Origin: Caryophanales bacterium UBA970
GTDB lineage: Bacteria; Bacillota_I; Bacilli_A; RFN20; CAG-826
Direction of reading: 5' to 3'
DNA length: 9,258 nucleotides
NCBI GenBank assembly: GCA_002292805.1
Contig: DBCA01000010.1
Location: 1-9,258, forward strand
The notes beneath the pieces are model-generated. The model was given only the letters and a program-made list of their open reading frames with translations, had not been told where the DNA came from and did not search any database. The number at the start of each line of letters is the position of its first letter. Position 1 is the first letter of the stretch. Shown here in pieces: positions 1 to 5,572 of this stretch. The translations under genes and the position numbers were made by a program.

Positions 1-623
1 GGTAAAGGGGTAAGCTTATTAAAGATTTTGACGAAGACTTTGGTGTTGAGCATAAACAAGATCACAATAATCACGGATAAGGCGATCCATGCACCGAAGA
101 CAAACGCATCCCCTAGTCCAATGTATAAAGCTTGTAGCAACACAGCAATGCCAGAAGTTAATACGGTAGATAGAACGATATTCCTCAGCACATCTTTAAA
201 GAATAATGATTTGGTACTTTTATTAAACCCATAACGAGCCTCAATCGAAAAGGTTCGATAGTAACTAAAAGGTAAGGTGATGATGGTGTTTAAGATTGTT
301 AAGATTGATAAAAATAGGAAGGTTTGTAATAACTCATTGTTGGTGATTTGACTACTGAGTTGGGCAATTAAAGGAAAGAAGCCACCGACTAACAAGCCAA
401 GCATCAAAAGAAAACTAAACGTTGAACGAATCAAACCAAATTGGGTGTTTTCAGCAAAGTACGCACGCGATTGTTGCAGCTTATCCTTAGAATAAATTTC
501 TTTGACGTTCGCGGGTAAAGGTTTTCTCTGATAACTTAAATTGAGAACACTTAACCCAGCACTGATCAGATACATCAACGTCATCAAGCCAACAATCAAC
601 CCACTCCATTCATTGAAAATCAT
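1..623 (-). CDS. Ste24-like M48 membrane metallopeptidase, N-terminal part (cut by left edge)
   Basis: I read 207 residues without a stop; the gene continues beyond base 1. The visible part matches the multi-helix N-terminal domain of CAAX prenyl protease 1/Ste24-type M48 peptidases. After a first helix (about residues 8-28) comes a K-P-L-P-x-N-V segment (34-40). A cytosolic stretch with conserved Tyr/Phe follows, then helices near 67-86 and 100-118, the signature FSYYRTFSIEARYGFNKST (119-137), two more helices (about 147-168 and 172-192), and FNKLTPL (201-207). In the family these precede the zinc-binding HExxH helix, which lies off the window, so activity cannot be checked. Such enzymes cut membrane or membrane-associated proteins. 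The start at 623 follows an AGGTAGG Shine-Dalgarno that overlaps the end of the upstream HAAS gene, whose stop is 5 bp away, so the two are translationally close. It is the third gene of the padR operon. Confidence 0.82.
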   Translation of the reverse strand, partial: MIFNEWSGLIVGLMTLMYLISAGLSVLNLSYQRKPLPANVKEIYSKDKLQQSRAYFAENTQFGLIRSTFSFLLMLGLLVGGFFPLIAQLSSQITNNELLQTFLFLSILTILNTIITLPFSYYRTFSIEARYGFNKSTKSLFFKDVLRNIVLSTVLTSGIAVLLQALYIGLGDAFVFGAWIALSVIIVILFMLNTKVFVKIFNKLTPL

Positions 624-628
624 AAAAT

Positions 629-1642
629 TTACCTACCTTTTTTTAATATACCACTGATTGGGATTAAGAAGAAAAACAACCACGACAGCGTATAAGCCGT
701 ATCTTGACCAGGAATAGAAGCGTACTCACCAACCAAAACGAATAAGGTGGTCGCAACAAAAGGCATGATAGCAGTGAATGGAAATTGTTTTGCTCCTCGC
801 AATGTATAGGCAGCCGGAATAAGGAAGAAGATTAACCAACCCGGATGCCAAATTCCCCAAGTTAAACCCAGGAACAGATAAAAAGCGATCACTCCTAGGA
901 TGAACGTCAAATGAATCAAAAATCTTTTGATCGACAATGGATTCTTTAAATCTAAATCCATCTCATCAAAGCTAATTTGAACGCTGCCGTTCCAGAGGGC
1001 ATAAAAAATTACCGGAATGAATAACAGTAAAGGTAAGGAGATATAAAAGTTCCTAACCTCTGGGTAGCCTCCGATGAAAGCAAATGAAAGGTAAAAAACT
1101 GCGACATGATAAAGCGCAACCGCTAAATAGGTATAAATAAAACCAAATCGATTAAGAAGTTGGTTTTTTCTACTTTTCCATTGGGGGATGAGTAATAAAA
1201 ATAACGACCACAATGGATTCAAAAGATTGGTGCTATAAACACCCAAAATAAACACAATGATAATAATGAAAGTCATCAACCCTTTCCACTGGATGGGTTT
1301 CTTGGTGAGTATTGCTGTGACAGGGATGAGGAGAAAAAATAACCAGCCAGGGTGCCAAGCTCCATAAAACACCCCAACTAAGAAAAATAAAATCGTGGCG
1401 ACAAATGGGGATAACGCAGTTAACCTATTTGAGGTTTGGGTGCGATCTCCGCCAGCAAGGGCCCGTGCAACTTTTTTAGGTGAACCCATTCGTTTGATAA
1501 ACGATTCAACGGTTTCCCCACCTTCTAAGGCATCATCAATCATCGATCCATACTCTTGAATGGTTTCTTCTATGATTTTGTTTTGAACGTTTTCATCTTC
1601 CAACGCCTCTCTTAACGCATTCAAAAAACTTTGTTTAGTCAT
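629..1642 (-). CDS. HAAS/DUF1700-type polytopic membrane protein with repeated two-helix units
   Basis: The product has 337 residues. Residues 1-65 form a soluble helical head (MTKQSFLNAL..., 'EYGSMIDDALEGGETVESF', 'MGSPKKVARAL') typical of the HAAS/DUF1700 fold that accompanies PadR regulators in Firmicutes. The rest is membrane-embedded: pairs of helices recur with the ending WHPGWLFFLLIP (96-107), LNPLWSLFLLLIP (141-153), WHPGWLIFFLIP (265-276) and LSWLFFFLIP (319-328). A less similar unit lies near 174-217. I chose the ATG at 1642, which overlaps the padR stop by 8 bp and has GAAAGGATT nine bases upstream. An in-frame ATG at 1672 would add ten residues but has no ribosome site and lies deeper inside padR. 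Function is unknown; the head may interact with PadR or other cytosolic partners (inference). The family call is firm for the N-terminus, less so for the rest. Confidence 0.75.
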   Translation of the reverse strand: MTKQSFLNALREALEDENVQNKIIEETIQEYGSMIDDALEGGETVESFIKRMGSPKKVARALAGGDRTQTSNRLTALSPFVATILFFLVGVFYGAWHPGWLFFLLIPVTAILTKKPIQWKGLMTFIIIIVFILGVYSTNLLNPLWSLFLLLIPQWKSRKNQLLNRFGFIYTYLAVALYHVAVFYLSFAFIGGYPEVRNFYISLPLLLFIPVIFYALWNGSVQISFDEMDLDLKNPLSIKRFLIHLTFILGVIAFYLFLGLTWGIWHPGWLIFFLIPAAYTLRGAKQFPFTAIMPFVATTLFVLVGEYASIPGQDTAYTLSWLFFFLIPISGILKKGR

Positions 1643-1985
1643 GGTCAATAATCCTTTCAATATTTTTTCCATATTGCTGCCAAATCTTCTTCATCGCTTC
1701 CAATAACGATGACCCCATTGGCGTTAATCCATATACTTTACGAGGTCGATTGCTGGTGACATCCCACTTTCCTTCAAGCAATCCTTGGGCCTCCAACCGC
1801 CTTAACAAGGGATAAAGTGTGTCCGTATCCATGTTGATTTTTGCTTTTTCAATTAAGGTTAATAACTCATAACCATGGGTTGGTTTTGCCAACATCGAAA
1901 GGACAACCAACACAAGCGATCCACGCCTAAGTTCTTTTTCAAAACCTTCAATGAATTCTGGATTTAAATGAATATCTTTGTTCAT
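1635..1985 (-). CDS. PadR-family transcriptional regulator
   Basis: This 116-residue protein has the PadR winged-helix pattern: 'RRGSLVLVVLSML' (helix 1), 'THGYELLTLIEKA' with the family G-Y-E-L signature, 'DTLYPLLRRLEAQGLLEG' (recognition helix) and the wing 'SNRPRKVYGLTPMG'. A short C-terminal helix (LLEAMKKIWQQYGKNIERII) would dimerise. The size fits the short PadR-s2 group. It is first in an operon with the HAAS membrane protein (8-bp overlap) and the Ste24-like protease. Its ATG has no Shine-Dalgarno and sits only 14 bp after a good -10, so the mRNA is probably almost leaderless. Palindromes over its promoter suggest autorepression. The inducing signal is unknown; membrane-active compounds or envelope stress are common for PadR/DUF1700 operons, but this is inference here. 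Confidence 0.9.
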   Translation of the reverse strand: MNKDIHLNPEFIEGFEKELRRGSLVLVVLSMLAKPTHGYELLTLIEKAKINMDTDTLYPLLRRLEAQGLLEGKWDVTSNRPRKVYGLTPMGSSLLEAMKKIWQQYGKNIERIIDHD

Positions 1986-2023
1986 AGTGTATATTACACA
2001 CTATATAGGGTGTCACACACTAT
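1984..2023. promoter_or_regulatory. Palindromic operator candidate for the PadR regulator
   Basis: Two dyads lie side by side. ATAGTGT (1984-1990) and ACACTAT (1998-2004) form one with a 7-bp centre. ATAGGGTGT (2005-2013) and ACACACTAT (2015-2023) form a 19-bp near-perfect palindrome with one mismatched pair. The 9-mer ACACACTAT is also directly repeated at 1996 and 2015, 19 bp apart. They span the spacer and -10 of the padR promoter and reach its start codon, and the outer one also covers the likely -35 of divergent rlmH. PadR autoregulation through such sites is known for the family; binding here is inferred. Confidence 0.6.
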
Positions 2024-2028
2024 GTCAA
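2000..2028 (-). promoter_or_regulatory. Sigma-A-type promoter of the padR operon
   Basis: On the minus strand a perfect -35 TTGACA (2028-2023) is separated by exactly 17 bp from a -10 TATAGT (2005-2000). Transcription should start near 1993, leaving only about 8 nt before the padR ATG at 1985. The spacer and -10 are covered by inverted repeats. Confidence 0.75.
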
Positions 2029-2041
2029 CATCTTGTATGAT
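2012..2041 (+). promoter_or_regulatory. Likely rlmH promoter, giving a leaderless mRNA
   Basis: A -10 TATGAT (2036-2041) lies exactly 6 bp before the ATG at 2048, and an imperfect -35 GTCACA (2012-2017) sits 18 bp upstream of it. The expected start point is at or next to the A of the ATG. No Shine-Dalgarno is present. The -35 lies within the padR palindrome, so the repressor could also affect rlmH. Confidence 0.5.
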
Positions 2042-2047
2042 GGGTGT

Positions 2048-2524
2048 ATGTTAAAAATCAATATTCTTGCCATTGGATCGATTAAAGAAAGTTACATCAA
2101 ACTTGGTATTGAAGAATACCAAAATAGACTTTCTAGGTTTGTGGATTTAACCATCACTGAAGTTCCAGAAGCTGTCGCGAAAACTTCAAATAAAGAAGAT
2201 ATTAAAAAAGCTTTACATGTAGATGCCATTTACTTAAAAAAATTAATCCCTCAAGGGTCTTATGTGATTGTTCTTGATCGGCAAGGTCAAACTTTTCATA
2301 GTGAAGCCTTAGCAAAAAGAATTGACACCATTCAGCAAAAGAGTAGCCAATTGACCCTCATCATTGGCGCTTCTCACGGAATAGATGAATCGGTTCTTCA
2401 ATTGGCAAAAGAAAAATGGAGCTTCTCCGCGCTCACGTTTCCCCATCAATTATTTAGATTGTTATTATTAGAGCAACTCTATCGCAGCATGATGATCCTA
2501 AAAGGACATCCGTATCACAAGTAG
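2048..2524 (+). CDS. rlmH: 23S rRNA (pseudouridine1915-N3)-methyltransferase RlmH
   Basis: RlmH is a SPOUT-class, SAM-dependent enzyme that methylates pseudouridine 1915 in helix 69 of 23S rRNA on the assembled ribosome. The 158-residue product has the family length and all landmarks: the start MLKINILAIGSIKESY, the strand 'YVIVLDRQGQTFHSEALA' (72-88), the SAM-site loop LIIGASHG (104-111), the knot segment 'FSALTFPHQLFRLLLLEQLYR' (126-146) and the C-terminal YHK (156-158). The loop has Gly-Ala where many relatives have Gly-Gly. I chose ATG 2048 rather than an in-frame TTG at 2033, because only the former gives the family N-terminus and length and because a -10 overlaps the extra codons. It is divergent from padR and abuts the convergent HAD gene with no spacer. 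Confidence 0.95.
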   Translation: MLKINILAIGSIKESYIKLGIEEYQNRLSRFVDLTITEVPEAVAKTSNKEDIKKALHVDAIYLKKLIPQGSYVIVLDRQGQTFHSEALAKRIDTIQQKSSQLTLIIGASHGIDESVLQLAKEKWSFSALTFPHQLFRLLLLEQLYRSMMILKGHPYHK

Positions 2525-3325
2525 TTAATCAATAAGGCCAAAGTGTTTCATCGCTTTTGCCCAACCATCTTCATCCACAGTCGCGGTGACATAGTCTGCG
2601 ACTTGTTTCACTTCTTCTTTTCCGTTGCCCATCGCCACAGAGATGCCTGCAAATTCTAACATTTCCATATCATTCGGGGCGTCGCCTAACGCCATCACGT
2701 TTTCGGGTCGCCAACCAAAGTGTTCTAACACGGCAAGAATCCCTTTTGATTTGTCGGAATCTTTTGGCATGATATCCACCGCGTACGTATCCCACCGCGC
2801 TGACTTGCAGAGTTTTAAATGCGGGAGGAATAAACTTTCATCGATCTCATCACAAAAGGCAATCGCTTGATAAATTTTGCGGTCGTAATGGTCTGGAAAG
2901 GTTCGGGGTTGAGGAAAGCGTGTCCCATATTTTTCGTGCGATTGAATGACGCGATCATCGACATAATTAATATGACCGCCATTTTCTTCAACCAACGTTA
3001 AGCCAAACATCAAACGCTTAGAAAACTTAATTAACGCATCCACTTCCGATTCTGGCAAGGGATAACGGTGAATGACTCTGCCATCAATAATGGCGTTCGC
3101 ACCATTCATGGTGATTAAACCATCCGGTTTGATGACGTCCAAGACCCCTAATTTGGTAATTAAATAACGATTGCGACTTGAGGCAAGAAAGACTTTAATA
3201 CCCTTTGCCTGCAAGGCTTCAATTGCCTTGATCGCAGATACAGGAATAATTTTACTTTGATGAGAAAATAAAGTTCCATCAATATCAGTCACAACAATTT
3301 TAATATTATGTTTGTTTTGTTTCAT
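2525..3325 (-). CDS. Cof-type HAD-superfamily phosphatase
   Basis: The 266-residue protein is a HAD hydrolase with a type IIB cap (Cof/YkrA-like). It acts through an aspartyl-phosphate intermediate, usually on small sugar phosphates or cofactors. Motif I is VVTDIDGTLF with nucleophile D14 and acid/base D16. Motif II is FLASSRNR (S49/S50), motif III is the Lys in DKSKGI (K194), and motif IV is ALGDAPNDMEML with D215 and D219 for Mg2+. The cap occupies about residues 85-185. The substrate cannot be deduced. It has its own promoter (-10 eleven bases before the ATG), lies back-to-back with the ATP-grasp gene, and its TAA touches the rlmH TAG on the other strand. Confidence 0.9.
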   Translation of the reverse strand: MKQNKHNIKIVVTDIDGTLFSHQSKIIPVSAIKAIEALQAKGIKVFLASSRNRYLITKLGVLDVIKPDGLITMNGANAIIDGRVIHRYPLPESEVDALIKFSKRLMFGLTLVEENGGHINYVDDRVIQSHEKYGTRFPQPRTFPDHYDRKIYQAIAFCDEIDESLFLPHLKLCKSARWDTYAVDIMPKDSDKSKGILAVLEHFGWRPENVMALGDAPNDMEMLEFAGISVAMGNGKEEVKQVADYVTATVDEDGWAKAMKHFGLID

Positions 3326-3336
3326 AAGTTACTTTC

Positions 3337-3365
3337 ATAGTAAGGTATCCAACCCCATTAGTCAA
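3337..3365 (-). promoter_or_regulatory. Promoter of the HAD phosphatase gene
   Basis: Minus-strand -35 TTGACT (3365-3360) and -10 TACTAT (3342-3337) are separated by 17 bp. The predicted start is near 3330, only about 5 nt before the ATG at 3325, so the GAAAG sequence upstream of the ATG would barely be transcribed. Confidence 0.6.
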
Positions 3366-3383
3366 AAGCCCATCGGTTTCGTG

Positions 3384-3389
3384 TAAAAT
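3384..3389 (+). promoter_or_regulatory. -10 element for the ATP-grasp/ugd operon
   Basis: TAAAAT lies 8 bp before the ATG at 3398, after a TG at 3382-3383; no convincing -35 is present. There is no Shine-Dalgarno before 3398, so the transcript would again be nearly leaderless. The 72-bp gap 3326-3397 holds both this and the divergent HAD promoter. Confidence 0.4.
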
Positions 3390-3397
3390 AATGGGCA

Positions 3398-4252
3398 ATG
3401 AATGGATTATTAATTTATCGTCAGATTACTGACCAAGATAAGCAACGCTTACAACTAGAAACCATCATTCGTGCTTTTCAGCAATGGCGATTAACGCTCA
3501 TCGCGGTCACCACCAAAGACACCAACCGTTTATTAGAAACCTCCCAACGAGGGTTTTTTAAGTTTGCCATATTACTGGATGAAGATACCCAGATTGCCCG
3601 CTACCTACAAATTGAACACCGTATCAAAGTTTTCAATGATGAATCCTCCATGAATCTTTCGATTGATCGAGCTTTGTTGTCGATTAGTTTAAGAAACGCA
3701 ATGATTCCAAGTCCGGCCACGATTGCCTTACCTTATGTGGTGAACGTCAACATCATGCAAGGGATTCAAGAAGTGAAAGCGATGATGCAAGATATCTTAT
3801 ATCCCGTCCTCATTAAAAACCGTTACCCTCAAGTGCAAGAAAAAATATATTTCGTTCGTGATGAGAAAGAGTTAATCAAAACCTTAAGTCCAATTGGCAT
3901 GCAACCCTTAATCGTTCAAGCTTACGTCCCACCGGAAAATCGTCAAATGTTTAAAGTGCTCGTCATAGGTAAAAAAGTACAAGCAGGGATTGAAGTTGTC
4001 ACAGTCAATCAACAAGACTACCTTAAACAAGCCAAATTACCACCTTCCGTTGCCAAGGTTGCCCTCAAAACCGCCAAAACCATTGGCGCAACCTACGCGC
4101 TGATTTCAGTCTTTTACTTAAATAATAAAAATCCTTATGTGTATTCGGTGAAAACCAATCCCAATATAGTAGAATTACAGCTAGTCACAGGCATCTACCT
4201 ATCCTGGTACCTTGCAAGACACATTCACCATCAAGTGAAGAAGTTAAAATAA
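3398..4252 (+). CDS. Degenerate RimK-like ATP-grasp protein
   Basis: The 284-residue protein follows the RimK-type ATP-grasp layout: an N-terminal MNGLLIYRQ strand and pre-grasp domain, then 'IKVFNDESSMNLSIDRALLSISL' (76-97), 'IPSPATIALP' (103-112), 'YPVLIK' (135-140), 'LIVQAYVPPENRQMFKVLVIGKKV' (171-194) and 'VYSVKTNPNIVELQLVTGIYLSWYLARHI' (248-276). Key residues look lost. The glycine-rich nucleotide loop is replaced by NRYPQVQEK, the usual Asp near 239 is Phe, and the E-x-N metal site before the conserved Pro reads S250-x-K252. It may therefore be a non-catalytic relative. It is first in an operon with ugd, 9 bp away, which hints at a role near UDP-glucuronate use or envelope glycans (inference). 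No ligase substrate can be named. Confidence 0.7.
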   Translation: MNGLLIYRQITDQDKQRLQLETIIRAFQQWRLTLIAVTTKDTNRLLETSQRGFFKFAILLDEDTQIARYLQIEHRIKVFNDESSMNLSIDRALLSISLRNAMIPSPATIALPYVVNVNIMQGIQEVKAMMQDILYPVLIKNRYPQVQEKIYFVRDEKELIKTLSPIGMQPLIVQAYVPPENRQMFKVLVIGKKVQAGIEVVTVNQQDYLKQAKLPPSVAKVALKTAKTIGATYALISVFYLNNKNPYVYSVKTNPNIVELQLVTGIYLSWYLARHIHHQVKKLK

Positions 4253-4261
4253 AAGGACATC

Positions 4262-5560
4262 ATGAACATCACAATCATTGGCATTGGTTATGTTGGCTTA
4301 ACAAACGCACTTTACTTATCCAAACATCACCATATCTTTGGTTATGATGTTGACGTCAATCGAATCAATGAACTCCAACAAGGTCAACAATTCTTCCACG
4401 AAGAAGGGTTTGCTACGCTACTTAAGAAAAACAAAACCAAATTATCCTTTGTTCACGAACCTACCCTAGCATTACAACAATCACAAATCGCCATCCTTGC
4501 TGTTCCTACTCCCGATGGTCAACAAGGAAAACCAGACTTAACCGCCATCCATGATGGATTTGCTAGGATTTTAAAAGATGGAAAAAAAGACATCTTGGTC
4601 ATCATCCGATCCACGGTTCCACCGGGTACGCAAGCGGCATTAGTTCTCGAAGCAAAGAAACACAAGCGTGACGACATCAACATTGTTTCCGTTCCAGAGT
4701 TTCTTTCATTAGGTCAAGCTTTAAGCGACATGACTCACCCAAGTCGAGTGGTTGTAGGTTTAGACAATTCTTCCCTGCAAAGCGAGATCTACGATTTGTT
4801 TAAGTACCCGAAAAACGTTCCTTTCTTATTCACCACCCCTCAATCCGCAGAACTCATCAAATATGCGTCCAATGCTTTTTTAGCAACCAAGGTTTCTTTT
4901 ATCAACGAAATGTCGCAGATTGCCGAAGTCACGAATGCGAATATTGAAGACGTCGCCAAAGGGATGGCCCTTGATCCACGCATTGGTGGAAGTTTTCTTA
5001 AACCAGGCATAGGTTTTGGGGGAAGTTGTTTCCCTAAAGATTTAAAAGCACTTCAATCCATTGCGAATGAACATCACATCAAAGACCACTTGATTGAAGC
5101 TACCCTCAACATGAACCAACAACAAATCACGCGGTTTATGACTCGGGTCTTTGATCGTTTTCAAGGAAACATCAAACAAAAAAAGATTGCAGTTCTTGGA
5201 TTAAGTTACAAAGGATCCACCAACGACGTCCGCAACTCTCCAGCATTTTCAGTCATTGATATGCTCACCGATCAAGAGGCGATTATTTTTGCCTATGACC
5301 GCCAATCCACCTTTGATTTCTTTCAACAACGTGGAGAAAAACCTTGTTTGGCGTATGCCGTCGAAATAGAAGACGCGCTTCAGGATGCGGATGTGGCGAT
5401 TGTCTTGAATGACGCGCCTGAAATCAAAACCTTACAAGCAAAAGACTTTATTAAACTCATGAAAACACCGATTGTTTTTGATGGGCGAAATTTATATCAA
5501 CCTTCAACGATGAAGGGTGTGGAATATCATTCGATTGGTCGACCAAGTAGCAAAAAGTAA
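4262..5560 (+). CDS. ugd: UDP-glucose 6-dehydrogenase
   Basis: The enzyme oxidises UDP-glucose to UDP-glucuronate with two NAD+, supplying uronic acid for capsule, teichuronic acid or glycolipids. The 432 residues show the N-terminal Rossmann motif GIGYVGL (7-13), 'RSTVPPGT' (116-123), 'VPEFL' (144-148) and the substrate-binding helix 'ELIKYASNAFLATKVSFINE' with K200 and N204. The catalytic loop GFGGSCFPKD carries C256 and D260, and the C-terminal domain starts with 'VLGLSYKGSTNDVRNSP' (311-327). All expected catalytic residues are present. The length is near the 400-450 usual for bacterial forms, and the sequence resembles the family that includes HasB/Ugd. AAAGGA four bases before the ATG is the ribosome site. 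It is second in the operon after the ATP-grasp gene. No glycosyltransferase is visible nearby, so the end product is unknown. Confidence 0.95.
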   Translation: MNITIIGIGYVGLTNALYLSKHHHIFGYDVDVNRINELQQGQQFFHEEGFATLLKKNKTKLSFVHEPTLALQQSQIAILAVPTPDGQQGKPDLTAIHDGFARILKDGKKDILVIIRSTVPPGTQAALVLEAKKHKRDDINIVSVPEFLSLGQALSDMTHPSRVVVGLDNSSLQSEIYDLFKYPKNVPFLFTTPQSAELIKYASNAFLATKVSFINEMSQIAEVTNANIEDVAKGMALDPRIGGSFLKPGIGFGGSCFPKDLKALQSIANEHHIKDHLIEATLNMNQQQITRFMTRVFDRFQGNIKQKKIAVLGLSYKGSTNDVRNSPAFSVIDMLTDQEAIIFAYDRQSTFDFFQQRGEKPCLAYAVEIEDALQDADVAIVLNDAPEIKTLQAKDFIKLMKTPIVFDGRNLYQPSTMKGVEYHSIGRPSSKK

Positions 5561-5572
5561 TTTTATTTTTTG
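5551..5572. repeat. AT-rich inverted repeat spanning two convergent stop codons
   Basis: CAAAAAGTAA (5551-5560) and TTATTTTTTG (5563-5572) pair with one mismatch around a TT centre. Each arm contains a stop codon and the Lys-Lys end of one protein (ugd or the convergent membrane protein). It might act as a weak bidirectional terminator, but the stem is almost pure A-T and may be a by-product of two AAA-AAA/G-stop endings. Confidence 0.35.

Noticed and set aside
28..234. 68-codon plus-strand frame
   Set aside because: It lies antisense to the Ste24-like protease gene, which has clear family motifs; no ribosome site or recognisable product.
1643..1672. Longer start for the HAAS protein at ATG 1672
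   Set aside because: No Shine-Dalgarno, deeper overlap with padR, and MTKQSF at 1642 with GAAAGGATT matches the family start.
2033..2047. Extended RlmH start at TTG adding five residues
   Set aside because: The added MYDGC is not part of the family N-terminus and overlaps the -10 element; ATG 2048 gives the standard length.
2625..2870. 81-codon plus-strand frame
   Set aside because: Shadow of the HAD phosphatase gene on the other strand.
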